NCBI GenBank assembly: GCA_026129135.1
Contig: JAHCIQ010000004.1
Location: forward strand, 247,382 to 311,381
Direction of reading: 5' to 3'
DNA from: Cyanobacteria bacterium TGS_CYA1
GTDB taxonomy: Bacteria; Cyanobacteriota; Vampirovibrionia; Obscuribacterales; Obscuribacteraceae
Length of the DNA: 64,000 bases
Shown here: positions 26,054 to 35,191 of the stretch, piece by piece
Layout of the letters: every line of letters starts with the position of its first letter
How positions within the stretch are numbered: the first letter of the stretch is position 1
Notes under the pieces: model-generated
What the model was told of the DNA's origin: nothing
Seen by the model: only the letters and a program-made list of their open reading frames with translations
The model's database searches: none
Translations under genes and position numbers: made by a program

Positions 26054-26977
26054 CTATTTGAAATAGCGCTTTAATCCATTCTCAAAATCAAGGGCGTCAT
26101 TCAAGAAAATGTCGTTGTGACCGCTATCTTTCAGCAATACAAGTTGTTTTGGATCCACTGCGGTTGCGTAAAGCTTTTCTGCATGAGCGACTGGAATTAG
26201 TCTGTCTTTTGCGCCATGGATAATTAGAAGGGGCGAATGCGGTTTCGATAAAATTTTGGCATTATCCAGATGGTCGAAGGTAAACATAAAGTCAGGATAA
26301 AGATTGAGCCAGATAAGTTTTTCGCGCGCCAGTCTTAGGATAGAACAATATGGCGACAGCAAAATAATTCCACCCGACTTTATTTCGGTCGATAATTTGC
26401 AGGCAAGGCCCGTACCCAGCGACTCGCCAAATAAAATGATATTTTCTTGTTTGTATTTTTCTTTATCCAGCAGGTAATTAAGCGCCACTCTCGAGTCAGA
26501 GATAATTTTGGGGATAGAAGGGCTGCCAGTGCTTTTGCCATAACCCTGATAATCAAAAATAAAGACAGACACGTTTTGATCTAGCAATGCTTTCATTAGT
26601 TCGGCGCGATTGGTCAAATTGCCACCATTGCCATGACAGATTAAGGCGACTTTTGACGTTTGGCTTTTTCTTAAAAACCATGAATGAAGAGTTTCTTTGC
26701 CACTCTTTAGCGATACGTTTTCAATCTTCACTCCAGTTAGAAAGGTTGCATCAAAATGTCCAACTTTGGTTGGGTGAAACAAAAGATTATCGTAAAGTGC
26801 ACCTGCTACGATTGGCGAAAAAAGAATGTAATAAAGCACCATTTGGGGAAGAAGCAATAAAACTGTTTTTCGCAGATTTTCTTTCTTGATTGATTTAACT
26901 GAAGCTAGTGTTTCTTGCCACTGCCGGATAGAGAATGCAGCTGTTAAATCGTTCCAAAGTGCTTTCAGTAAATTCAT
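26054..26977 (-). CDS. Membrane-anchored alpha/beta hydrolase (Bem46/YfhR-like)
   Basis: 307 residues. An N-terminal membrane helix (VLLLLPQMVLYYILF) is followed by an alpha/beta hydrolase with VALICHGNGGNLTNR (oxyanion), FDYQGYGKSTGSP, ILFGESLGTGLAC (nucleophile Ser in GESLG), LLIIHGAKDRLIP (Asp) and DSGHNDIFL (His). This is the layout of Bem46/YfhR-type hydrolases facing the periplasm or anchored to the membrane. The natural substrate is unknown. It converges on the TPR gene, with 7 bases between stop codons. Confidence 0.88.
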   Translation of the reverse strand: MNLLKALWNDLTAAFSIRQWQETLASVKSIKKENLRKTVLLLLPQMVLYYILFSPIVAGALYDNLLFHPTKVGHFDATFLTGVKIENVSLKSGKETLHSWFLRKSQTSKVALICHGNGGNLTNRAELMKALLDQNVSVFIFDYQGYGKSTGSPSIPKIISDSRVALNYLLDKEKYKQENIILFGESLGTGLACKLSTEIKSGGIILLSPYCSILRLAREKLIWLNLYPDFMFTFDHLDNAKILSKPHSPLLIIHGAKDRLIPVAHAEKLYATAVDPKQLVLLKDSGHNDIFLNDALDFENGLKRYFK

Positions 26978-27275
26978 TCTTTCATTTTATAACCGCTTTA
27001 ATCGTTTTGTTGAATGTTTAGGGTCAACTGAGAAGACCTAGCGGCTGCAATGACTTTTCTCCAGGTCAACATACCCCAAATTTTTCTGACTGGATCGCAC
27101 TACGCACTGTGACAGATTTATTTTTTTCGTCTGTTTTGAAGGCCCTGCGATCCAGACGAAAAGTTTCAAAGCACTTCCTGCTAATGCTCGATTTTCAAAA
27201 GTTGAACGGATCTCGTGATGCGTTCAATGTCTCGTGTCCCGTGTCCCGTGTCCCGGGATCCAGTAAATTGAAGAG
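26978..27275. other. 298-base intergenic region with inverted repeats
   Basis: No convincing gene. Two overlapping inverted repeats compete: CTGGATCGCA (27090-27099) with TGCGATCCAG (27146-27155), and TTTTCGTCTG (27124-27133) with CAGACGAAAA (27153-27162), the latter ten perfect pairs. Neither is followed by a T-run in either direction, so neither is a simple terminator. A plus-strand frame of 138 codons from 27109 runs into the antisense of the downstream TPR gene and has no ribosome binding site. Confidence 0.5.
27233..27253. repeat. Three tandem copies of CGTGTCC
   Basis: CGTGTCC occurs three times head to tail, followed by CGGGATCC. An imperfect further copy (CTCGTGATG) lies about 20 bases upstream. 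It may be slippage or a small repeat seed; no function is seen. Confidence 0.7.
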
Positions 27276-28346
27276 TCAGGCTTTCAATTTATTCAACAAA
27301 GCCAAATCTTCCGAATTCTTGCCGCTTGCATCATTGATTTTTTGCTCGATTCTTTTGATTGCAAGTCCTGTAAGAAAGCCGCGTTTGCCAAAGAGAATTA
27401 TTGAGGCAGCAAAGGAAAAGGCGATAAACGAAATGAGACTCGTCAGATCGCCGGATTTATTTTTCTTCTGCGAATTGACGATGCGCTTTGCCTCAAATCT
27501 ATATTTGTCTGCCAACGCTTTTTGATTAATGAGTACAAGCAAATTTGCCAGCTCGAACTTGGTTTCGGCTACGCGCAGACTATCTGCACCATACTCGTTA
27601 ATGCGCATGGCAAGCGCTTTTTCGTAACAGATTCGGGCTGTGTCGAATTTGCCTGTGGCGCGATATGAGTTTGCCAGTCTTGTATATGCAGAACCCAAAT
27701 GTTTATCGCCTTCTGAGAGCTTGCAGACTCGAATTGATTCTTCATAGGTCTCAATCGCTTTCTTGTAATTCCCTTCTTTATAATATAGCCCGGCTAAATT
27801 GCCGAGCATGCCACCATAATGCCAGTCGTTTTCGCCATAAATGCTTTTACGCAGGTCCAATAAAAAATCTGTGTATCTGTGCGCTTCTTTGAATTTTCCA
27901 GATTCTATGCAGGCTCCAGAAAAAATTTCTAGACTCAATGCAGGGTGACAGTCATCAATTTTGTGAAACGGCGAAACTATATATGCGGCTTTGGCGTATT
28001 TGAAATTGCCATTAATAGCTGAACATAATGCACTTAGATCCAGAGCGAAAAAGCTTATGAGTACAGCTAATGAAAGAACGGTGCAAGAATCAAAGACTCT
28101 GCGCAAAATTGAAATCGGTTTTGTTGTTTCGATTAAAATATCGAGCACCAGTTTTTTCTTTTGCTCACTTTTGCGTTTTGCATTTAATTTTTTGTATGTG
28201 AACATGAACAGGAAAAATCCTAATTCAAGACTCAGTGCCAAAATCAGTCCCGGACTAGGATGGGCGCTTGTAATAAGACACAAATATGCTGTCAGGATTA
28301 GACAAGCAATAAAAAGCAAAATTTGCTTAGCGCGCTTAAGCCTCAT
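27276..28346 (-). CDS. Membrane protein with TPR repeats
   Basis: 356 residues. Two or three N-terminal membrane helices (ILLFIACLILTAYLCLI, LILALSLELGFFLFMFTY, VLSLAVLISFFALDL) are followed by kinesin-light-chain-like TPRs (YGGMLGNLAGLYYKEGNYKK, LGSAYTRLANSYRATGKFDT) and a final hydrophobic helix (LISFIAFSFAASIILF). Such TPRs mediate protein contact. Its start overlaps the end of the upstream alpha/beta hydrolase-like gene by 11 bases, so the two form an operon. Confidence 0.85.
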   Translation of the reverse strand: MRLKRAKQILLFIACLILTAYLCLITSAHPSPGLILALSLELGFFLFMFTYKKLNAKRKSEQKKKLVLDILIETTKPISILRRVFDSCTVLSLAVLISFFALDLSALCSAINGNFKYAKAAYIVSPFHKIDDCHPALSLEIFSGACIESGKFKEAHRYTDFLLDLRKSIYGENDWHYGGMLGNLAGLYYKEGNYKKAIETYEESIRVCKLSEGDKHLGSAYTRLANSYRATGKFDTARICYEKALAMRINEYGADSLRVAETKFELANLLVLINQKALADKYRFEAKRIVNSQKKNKSGDLTSLISFIAFSFAASIILFGKRGFLTGLAIKRIEQKINDASGKNSEDLALLNKLKA

Positions 28347-29580
28347 CTGAATGATCCATGCTGTTTGCTATGAATTGATTGGGAATAAATCCGTGATTGG
28401 TGCTGGTTCTTGTGAAAATGATGCTGGCTCGCGCATCGCGGAAGGTATTAGCATTATTCATGGTGCGCACTGCGTCTGGTCTTCCAAGACGTGCCATCAT
28501 TTGGCGCAAGCGTTCTAGTTGGTTGCGACTGTTTGAGCTAGTTTCAGAGCCGAAAATATTCCTGAACTGTTTTTCGCCGCTTGCAAGCGCTTGTTGATTA
28601 GCCTGGAGCCAGGGCATCACTGTGTCTGAATAAAGCGAATCAAGCATAGTGACACTATAAACTCTTGATGCAATCTCAGGATTCTTATTCAGAATCGATC
28701 CCGTTGGAGTGTAACCAGCGGAGTGGGAGAAGAGGTGCATTCGCTCAATGTTATTCAATCCGCCTTGCGCAAGTTCAGGAGTTTTCTGCAAAATTTCTTG
28801 GAGCATATTGGTGAAGAAGCCTTGCTGTGCGAATCTGCCTTGAAGGTGATTGCTTGCTTTCGGCTGTATCTGCCATTCTGGAACTATTAGAACGGTTTGC
28901 GGATTTCCTTTTTTCATCTGCTCAATCAGGTTGAATTCACGGATGCTACTTTCTGCAGATGATCTAAATCCGTGATTGAAGACGACAACGTCGTATTTCT
29001 GGTTTGGATTGAAACCTGGTGGCAAGTAAACCATGGCGTCAGCGGAGGCAGTATTGGCTCCTACGCGATTGTCGAGCTTCAGTCTGACCAGGCGTTCGGG
29101 ATTATTAGTTCTTGCTGTAGCAGGTCTGTCGTCTGCATCATTATGGGGAATGAAGTCGTAATTTTGATCAAAAGTCGGTTGGTTGAACTGGTGGGTATAG
29201 GGTGCAGCGACCTGAGGCCTGAATTGAGGCCTGAATTGTGGCTCGAACTGCTGATTATATTGATATGCAGCCATTTGTGGTCTGAGCTGTGGTCTAAAAT
29301 GCTGCGGGTAATTGGGCCTCATATTTTGCAGCGGAGAATATTCGAAAGGATTAAATCGACCCTGCGGGCTGAAAGTAGCTTGCATGTCCATCCGGATAGG
29401 ATTAGGCATGTTTTGCTCTGGCGTTAAGCTTGCGATATTTTGCTTGAAAAATTCATTTCTAAGAAGATCAGAACTGTTGACGCTGTTCGTGTGGTCGGCT
29501 AAAGACGGCTGCTCCAGTTGCATCTTTGGCCCTGGAGTCGGATTTGGGTTGTAGTCTTGCGGTGTGTCGAAGTTCTGCAT
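28336..29580 (-). CDS. Alpha/beta hydrolase-fold protein with Pro/Gln/Phe-rich N-terminus
   Basis: 414 residues. The first 150 residues are low-complexity with repeats of the type FRPQLRPQM, FRPQFRPQV and YNQQFEPQ. The C-terminal 250 residues look like an alpha/beta hydrolase: VVVFNHGFRSSAESS, TVLIVPEWQ, MHLFSHSAGYTPTG (Ser in SHSAG at the nucleophile-elbow position) and VTMLDSLYSD. There is no signal peptide. Esterase- or peptidase-like activity is possible but unproven. It leads the TPR membrane protein gene. Confidence 0.75.
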   Translation of the reverse strand: MQNFDTPQDYNPNPTPGPKMQLEQPSLADHTNSVNSSDLLRNEFFKQNIASLTPEQNMPNPIRMDMQATFSPQGRFNPFEYSPLQNMRPNYPQHFRPQLRPQMAAYQYNQQFEPQFRPQFRPQVAAPYTHQFNQPTFDQNYDFIPHNDADDRPATARTNNPERLVRLKLDNRVGANTASADAMVYLPPGFNPNQKYDVVVFNHGFRSSAESSIREFNLIEQMKKGNPQTVLIVPEWQIQPKASNHLQGRFAQQGFFTNMLQEILQKTPELAQGGLNNIERMHLFSHSAGYTPTGSILNKNPEIASRVYSVTMLDSLYSDTVMPWLQANQQALASGEKQFRNIFGSETSSNSRNQLERLRQMMARLGRPDAVRTMNNANTFRDARASIIFTRTSTNHGFIPNQFIANSMDHSDEA

Positions 29581-29758
29581 TCTGCCTGTGATTTCCGCTT
29601 TGGCGCTTCGGTCATAAGCCGCGCCAATACAAAAATATAAAAATGCAGCATGATTTGAACTGGGGAGATTCCCAGTAACGGCGAGATTTTAAGCAATTGC
29701 TATCGTAAATCCACCACTTAAAGGGGGAGCCTGAAAGCATTTGACTGGAATCTTTTAA

Positions 29759-30841
29759 CTAAATAATTCCGGCTTTAAGCAGGTCTTTTAAATCGATTAC
29801 GCCGACTGGTCTTTGTTTGTCGTCCAGAACCATGAGGTCGGCGATGCTGTGCTTTTCCATCAATTTGAGCGCAGCGACTGCAAGACAGGTCGAGTCGATG
29901 GTTTTAGGATTGCGCGACATTAGCTCTTGTGCGTTCTTGCCAAAGACTTCAGCTTGGTATTTCTTGATTGCACGTCTCAAGTCACCGTCTGTAATCATTC
30001 CCATGAGCTGACCTTCGTCGTTGCATACAGCAGTGAAGCCAAGTTTTTTCTTTTCTATCTCAAGCAAGATTTGTTCGACATTGGCACTTAGACCAACTGT
30101 CGGCACCTGTACGCCAGAGCGCCAGACATCGGATACGGTCACGAGCATTTTGCCCAGATTGCCACCTGGATGACTTTGAGCGAAATCTTCAGCCCGAAAT
30201 TCCTTTTTGTTCATGAGCACGACAGCAAGCGCGTCGCCCATCGCCAGTGTGGCAGTAGTTGATGAAGTCGGCGCCAGATTGAGGGGGCAGGCTTCGCGCT
30301 CCACTCCAACGTCGAGCACGCAGTCGGCAAACTTAGCCAGCGTGGATGAAAGATTGCCAGTCATGGCGATTAGTTTGAGCCCTAATCTTTTGATTGGTTC
30401 GAGAACCAGTTTGATTTCCTGGGTTTCGCCCGAGGCGGAAAGAGCAATGACGATGTCTTTGTCTTCAATCATGCCAAAGTCGCCGTGACGAAGCTCGGCA
30501 GGGTGGACGAAAAACGCAGGGGTGCCGGTAGAGGCTAAGGTTGCGGCTATTTTATTGCCAATGTGACCAGACTTGCCCATTCCGGTGACGACCACTTTGC
30601 CCGGGCATTCAAGAATGAGTTCGACTGCTGTGCAGAACTCTTCACTCAGGCGGTCGCGCATCGCCACTATTGCTGTGGCTTCGTCGCTCAAAACCGAATA
30701 TGCCTGGCTAATGGCGTCTGGGTCAGAATAGAGTTCGGTCTCTTTCTTCTCACCTTTGAGAACGCTAAAATCTAAAGAATGCCCCTGAAATGTGGAATCT
30801 TGCACTGATGTCGGCGTCGGGTTATCCTGGCTTGAGCTCAC
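29759..30841 (-). CDS. kdsD: Arabinose-5-phosphate isomerase (KdsD/KpsF)
   Basis: 360 residues. The SIS domain (about 70-200) has VVTGMGKSGHIGNKIAATLA, HPAELRHGDFGMI and ALSASGETQEI. Two CBS domains form the C-terminal 130 residues (LGFTAVCNDEGQLMGMITDG and LMEKHSIADLMVLDD). The enzyme converts ribulose 5-phosphate to arabinose 5-phosphate, the first step to Kdo of LPS. An N-terminal tail of about 40 polar residues is unusual. Together with the Kdo hydroxylase at 48869-49825 it implies a Kdo-containing outer membrane. Confidence 0.93.
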   Translation of the reverse strand: MSSSQDNPTPTSVQDSTFQGHSLDFSVLKGEKKETELYSDPDAISQAYSVLSDEATAIVAMRDRLSEEFCTAVELILECPGKVVVTGMGKSGHIGNKIAATLASTGTPAFFVHPAELRHGDFGMIEDKDIVIALSASGETQEIKLVLEPIKRLGLKLIAMTGNLSSTLAKFADCVLDVGVEREACPLNLAPTSSTTATLAMGDALAVVLMNKKEFRAEDFAQSHPGGNLGKMLVTVSDVWRSGVQVPTVGLSANVEQILLEIEKKKLGFTAVCNDEGQLMGMITDGDLRRAIKKYQAEVFGKNAQELMSRNPKTIDSTCLAVAALKLMEKHSIADLMVLDDKQRPVGVIDLKDLLKAGII

Positions 30842-30963
30842 TTGTTGGTACCTTTGGTATCTGACTGCTAGTCGTTACTTGGACTATTTTACGACTGTGG
30901 TCCGGATTCTTTCTTGACAAACTATAATTTAGAGTTGGATTAAAAATGCTTAATCGAGTAAAA

Positions 30964-31002
30964 CTGGCGCCCTGGTCTGTGGCAATACCACAATAGGGGC
31001 AG
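30964..31002 (+). promoter_or_regulatory. Hairpin in the leader of the Ser/Thr kinase gene
   Basis: CTG and CCC pair with GGG and CAG around an internal loop, and TGTGG pairs with CCACA around CAATA. The hairpin lies 29 bases before the kinase ATG, and no Shine-Dalgarno is visible between them. A TTGACA at 30914-30919 could be a -35 box, but the -10 spacing is poor. Role unknown. Confidence 0.35.
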
Positions 31003-31031
31003 TTTAACTTTACCTCTTAATTTACCAGCAA

Positions 31032-33137
31032 ATGGCAGTAATTCTCGTCCGCAACGACAAACTAGGAAACGGTCACTATACAGTGGTCAAAGAACTTGGC
31101 GTGGGCGGAATGGGTGTTGTATATCAGTGTCGCGATGAATTTTTGCAACGCGACGTGGCAATTAAAATATTGCGTCCTGAATTGATGGTTGACCCAAAAA
31201 ATCTCGATGTTTTCAAAGAGGAGGCGCGGCTGGTTGCACATTTGGAGCATCCAAATATTGTCACCATATTCGATATCGGCGAGGAAGAAAAAGAACGCAA
31301 GCGCTATCACTATCTTGCCATGGAATATCTGCCGGGAGGGAATCTGGCAAATTATATCCAGCAGTCTAGAGTGCCTCTGGAGCAGGCTCTCAACTGGATG
31401 AAACAACTCGCTAATGGGCTTTACTATGCACACAAAAAAGACGTCGTGCACCAGGACATAAAAGCAGACAATATTTTTATAACTACAGAAGGCGATCTGA
31501 AAATCGGCGACTTTGGTCTTGCTCGCCTGATGGCTAACAAAATTTATGTCAATCCAACTATAAAGGGCATGGGTACGCCTGCGTACATGTCGCCTGAACT
31601 GTGCAAGGGTGAGCAACAAGACTTGCGCTCAGATATTTATAGTATGGGTGTTTTATTTTTCGAAATTCTCACCGGCAACTTGCCTTATCGTGCAAACGGC
31701 ATGGTGGAAATGGCAATGAAACACACGAGTCATCCTATTCCATCTGTCAGGCAGCAAAACGCTCAGATACCAGTTGTGGTGGATAAGATGGTAATGAAAA
31801 TGATGGAAAAATTGCCATCAGACAGATATCAAACGTTATTCGATGTTATTGGCATAATCGACGATATCGCTTTTCAACAGCGCATCTTGCGTATGGGACT
31901 CAAAGTCGAACTCGAAAAGAAAGCAGAGGAAAAACCAGCTTCGTTCGAGCCACCAGTTTCTAAGAAAGAAGTGCCAGCTCAAAAAGATCAAAAAGTCGAT
32001 CAAGAAAAGCAAAAAGAAACCCCTAAAGACCTCTCCAAAGACCCGCTGCGTGAATCTATAAAGCTGCCGCAGGAAATCGGACCGGTGCGCAGACCTTCGA
32101 TGGAAGTTAATTTAAATGCCAGAGTGAGCGGAAGTGCAATACGCATCAGTCAGGGTTTGCTGCCACTTTTGCAAGAACTATGGAAACATCAGACACAAGG
32201 ACCAATTGGCTGGCACTCGCGACCAGTTGTGAATTCAGAAGATCAGACTGTGTATCTTACTTCTACAGATGGAAGCGCGTACCGCTTCGAGCTTGAAAAT
32301 GGAAAACTGAATTGGAAACATGATTCTGGATCGTGTTATATGTCTAGTCCAGTTTTAAAAGACACTGAAATCGTGCTTGCAACTGTCGATGGCGATGTTC
32401 AGCTTCTTGATATTCGCAAGAAAAAATTGCGCTGGCAACGAAAATTTCAAGATGGTGTGGTGGGTAATCCAGTTATAACTGCAAAAAGAGTTCTAATCGC
32501 AAATAGAGCAGGCGATATTCACTGTCTTAATCGAGCAGACGGAGCCACCATCTGGACTTTTAACACGAAAGCCGCAATTGTAGGTAATCTTGCTTTGAGC
32601 GGCGATTTGATTTTTGTCTCTACTCGTGGTGGCAAAGTAATTTGTGTCGATACTAAAAACGGCAATAAAGTCTGGTCGACTCAATTAGAAGGAACTCTCG
32701 TCACCACACCGGCAACTTCAATCGACAGTATCTATCTTGGCTCGCAGTCAGGCATGTTCTACGCATTGTCAATTGAAACAGGACAGATTCTCTGGGAATA
32801 TCAAACTGGAAAAGAAATTATTTCAAGCGCCCAGATTGTTTTCACTTCGGTGGTATTTTCGAGTTATGACCGCTGGCTATATTGCTGCGAAAAATATGAT
32901 GGTACCCTTCGCTGGAAAGCACCGCTTAAAGGCAGAGTGCAAGCCGATTTATCGGTTATAGGTCAAACTGTAGTTGCCGCAAGCAAAGAAGGCTGGCTGC
33001 AGGGCTTCGATATGAAAACAGGCGAACTTTTGTGGCAACGAAACTTCGAGCGTGGTCTTGAATCTACACCAGTCTTTACTCGTCAGGGCTTATTGCTTGC
33101 CGCTGTCGATGGAAGCTTGTCGTATTTTAGTTTTTAA
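31032..33137 (+). CDS. Ser/Thr protein kinase with PQQ-type beta-propeller
   Basis: 701 residues. The kinase domain spans about 15-285: glycine loop GVGGMG (23-28), ATP-binding Lys45, catalytic loop HQDIKADN (140-147), DFG (160-162) and SPE (187-189). The catalytic HRD is HQD, so the usual Arg before the Asp is missing. A charged linker (about 300-370) leads to seven PQQ-like blades (KLNWKHDSGS, ATIWTFNTKA, NKVWSTQLEG, QILWEYQTGK, TLRWKAPLKG, ELLWQRNFER) to the C-terminus. There is no membrane segment, so the propeller is cytosolic. It lies 59 bases upstream of a Cys-rich membrane protein gene. Confidence 0.93.
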   Translation: MAVILVRNDKLGNGHYTVVKELGVGGMGVVYQCRDEFLQRDVAIKILRPELMVDPKNLDVFKEEARLVAHLEHPNIVTIFDIGEEEKERKRYHYLAMEYLPGGNLANYIQQSRVPLEQALNWMKQLANGLYYAHKKDVVHQDIKADNIFITTEGDLKIGDFGLARLMANKIYVNPTIKGMGTPAYMSPELCKGEQQDLRSDIYSMGVLFFEILTGNLPYRANGMVEMAMKHTSHPIPSVRQQNAQIPVVVDKMVMKMMEKLPSDRYQTLFDVIGIIDDIAFQQRILRMGLKVELEKKAEEKPASFEPPVSKKEVPAQKDQKVDQEKQKETPKDLSKDPLRESIKLPQEIGPVRRPSMEVNLNARVSGSAIRISQGLLPLLQELWKHQTQGPIGWHSRPVVNSEDQTVYLTSTDGSAYRFELENGKLNWKHDSGSCYMSSPVLKDTEIVLATVDGDVQLLDIRKKKLRWQRKFQDGVVGNPVITAKRVLIANRAGDIHCLNRADGATIWTFNTKAAIVGNLALSGDLIFVSTRGGKVICVDTKNGNKVWSTQLEGTLVTTPATSIDSIYLGSQSGMFYALSIETGQILWEYQTGKEIISSAQIVFTSVVFSSYDRWLYCCEKYDGTLRWKAPLKGRVQADLSVIGQTVVAASKEGWLQGFDMKTGELLWQRNFERGLESTPVFTRQGLLLAAVDGSLSYFSF

Positions 33138-33196
33138 TCCTCCTTTTATTTGAACAATGCCAGTAAGATCTATATCAACTGGTTTTGGAGGAAATT

Positions 33197-34210
33197 ATGG
33201 AAAGTGAAAGCCCTTTGGACAACCTGGTCTTATCTTTTCCGTGTCCGGTCAGTTGGGAAAGTATGGATGGCAACGAAAGAGAACGCCTTTGCCGACAGTG
33301 TTCTAAGAAGGTCTACAACATCTCGGATTTGTCTAAAAAGGATGCTGAGAAGCTCTTAAAAGTGAATGACGGCAAAAAAATGTGTTACACATTTTTTGTG
33401 CGTCAAGACGGAACCATAAAAACAGATAATTGTCCTTCTATTTTGCGTCCGGTTCGTGAAAAATTCAGGTCTCTGCAAAAAGCCTGTTCTATTGCAATGG
33501 CATTTTTATTTTCAATATCGGCCGGTTTGGCCAAAGATTCTGGACAGACGAACTCGAATAAAAATCAGTCCCAAGTACCGCCCGAATTCACTCGCACAGC
33601 AGGTATTATTGCTTTGCCTGAGTTTCATGATCAGGCTGCAGCTCTGTTCCTTTTCGATGGTGAACAGGCAAAACCGGATGCTTTTCTGAAAACTTACAAA
33701 ACGCATTTTGAAACTTATCGCTCTTTGTCTTTAGAACAACTGAAAGAAATCGAAGATTATTTCCATAAAAATGGCATGAAGACTAAAGAATTTCTTGCAA
33801 GACAAGCACAAGTACAAGTCAACTTAGATCGTTATGGAACCAACAGCAAAAACGATTCACAAAAAGAGAGTCTAGAAATTGAAAGACAAAAATTAGTGAA
33901 AGAGTCTCTTGCTACTGCCAGAAAAAATCTGGCTGACAAAAATCACGACCAGGCTGTTTGCGAGTTAAATACCACCTTGGTGCTATCGACCAATCCATAC
34001 AGAAGTGAGGAGTTGAGCGGCAAGCGTCCACAGGGTGTTTCTAAATGGCAGCTTTCTTGTGGTGGCACCAAAAAGAGTCTGCTTATGAGCAGTGAAACTA
34101 AGAAAGCGATGATTGATATTTTGAGTAAGACCGTACCGTCACATCAAGCCGAGAAAGATTTGAAGAAAAACTTGCTTGATGGCTTAAATGGAGCCATCAT
34201 TACGAAGTAA
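33197..34210 (+). CDS. Membrane protein with N-terminal zinc-ribbon-like Cys motif
   Basis: 337 residues from the ATG at 33197, which follows GGAGGAAATT exactly. The N-terminus carries CPVSWESMDGNERERLCRQC and then VYNISDLSKKDAEKLL and CYTFF..NCPS, a Cys-rich module I know from proteins with the pattern C-x-W-x-M then RxCxxCxxxVY. It is followed by one membrane helix (SIAMAFLFSISAGLA) and a polar, helical C-terminal region without a known domain. The Cys pairs suggest zinc or redox function. It lies directly behind the kinase gene, a plausible functional pair. Confidence 0.8.
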   Translation: MESESPLDNLVLSFPCPVSWESMDGNERERLCRQCSKKVYNISDLSKKDAEKLLKVNDGKKMCYTFFVRQDGTIKTDNCPSILRPVREKFRSLQKACSIAMAFLFSISAGLAKDSGQTNSNKNQSQVPPEFTRTAGIIALPEFHDQAAALFLFDGEQAKPDAFLKTYKTHFETYRSLSLEQLKEIEDYFHKNGMKTKEFLARQAQVQVNLDRYGTNSKNDSQKESLEIERQKLVKESLATARKNLADKNHDQAVCELNTTLVLSTNPYRSEELSGKRPQGVSKWQLSCGGTKKSLLMSSETKKAMIDILSKTVPSHQAEKDLKKNLLDGLNGAIITK

Positions 34211-35086
34211 TTAAAAAATCTTGGCAGCAAGAATGCAGCAGAAACACAAAATGCTTATGACACCATTGACGGTGAAAAAGGCTGCGTTTACTTTTGATAA
34301 ATCATCTGGTTTGACCAGGCTGTGTTCATACACAAGCATGGCGCAAACTATTGCCACGCCTACAAAGTAGGGAATATGCAATTGCATTATTGTTCCAAGT
34401 GCAATCAAACTTGTCGCAGTAATTACATGCAAAAAACGCGATATCAAAAGGGCTTTGCCAATTCCAAAACGTGCCGGCATCGAATTCAATTTTTGTTCTC
34501 TATCGAAATCGACATCCTGACAGGCATAAATCAAATCAAATCCGGCAACCCATGTGGTTACTGCAAGCGATAAAATCCAGGGTGCAGGTTCAGCCAGGCT
34601 TCCACCTGCTGCAATCCAGCCACCAAGGCTTGCTCCGCCAAGAGCAATGCCAAGCACGATATGACAGAGCCAGGTGAATCTCTTGGTAAAAGAGTAGAAA
34701 CTCAGCCAGAAAACAGCAATGGGAGAAAGTGCAAGACAAAGAGGCGGAAGCTGAGTGGCTGCAGCTATCATCAGAGCAAAGCTTAGTATGGCAAAAATGA
34801 GAGCGCTTCGCTTTGAAATCAAACCTTTTGGAATGGCGCGGATACTTGTTCTTGGATTGAGTCCATCGATTTTTGCGTCAATTAATCTATTGAGCGTCAT
34901 TGCAGCAGAGCGTGCACCCACAAAGGCGAGCACTGTATAAAGAATGGTCATGGGAGCGGGGGCTATGCCGCCTGTATATCCAAGAATCATGCCCGACATA
35001 GCAAATGGCAGCGCGAAGACGGTGTGCTCGAATTTGATCATCTCAAGCCATTCGCGTGTGGTGGATGTTTTCACGTTCTGATCCAC
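34211..35086 (-). CDS. UbiA-family prenyltransferase (4-hydroxybenzoate or MqnP-type)
   Basis: 291 residues with about eight hydrophobic helices. The two Asp motifs are NRLIDAKIDGLNPRT (N-x3-D-x3-D) and DLIYACQDVDFDRE (D-x6-D-x-D). These bind prenyl diphosphate and Mg2+. The enzyme attaches a polyprenyl chain to an aromatic ring in quinone synthesis. The sequence fits the UbiA/MqnP subgroup; 4-hydroxybenzoate versus the futalosine-pathway substrate cannot be decided. It is convergent with the Cys-rich membrane gene, stops adjacent. Confidence 0.9.
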   Translation of the reverse strand: MDQNVKTSTTREWLEMIKFEHTVFALPFAMSGMILGYTGGIAPAPMTILYTVLAFVGARSAAMTLNRLIDAKIDGLNPRTSIRAIPKGLISKRSALIFAILSFALMIAAATQLPPLCLALSPIAVFWLSFYSFTKRFTWLCHIVLGIALGGASLGGWIAAGGSLAEPAPWILSLAVTTWVAGFDLIYACQDVDFDREQKLNSMPARFGIGKALLISRFLHVITATSLIALGTIMQLHIPYFVGVAIVCAMLVYEHSLVKPDDLSKVNAAFFTVNGVISILCFCCILAAKIF

Positions 35087-35191
35087 ATTCTTACCTTTGG
35101 CGGTGCAATTTCATTGTAGAATCTTATCTTAGACAGCTAGTAATTGTACTTGCCGGTCTCTATTTAAGAAGCAAAGAGGTGGCTCCAGCTT

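Noticed and set aside
27109..27525. 138-codon plus-strand frame
   Set aside because: Its second half is antisense to the TPR gene at 27276-28346, it lacks a ribosome binding site and looks unlike any protein family.
29499..29696. 65-codon minus-strand frame
   Set aside because: It overlaps the hydrolase-like gene in another frame and has no ribosome binding site.
29590..29758. tRNA- or tmRNA-like region before kdsD's end
   Set aside because: A CTGGG/CCCAG hairpin and a TTCAAAT word are present, but acceptor and anticodon arms do not pair.
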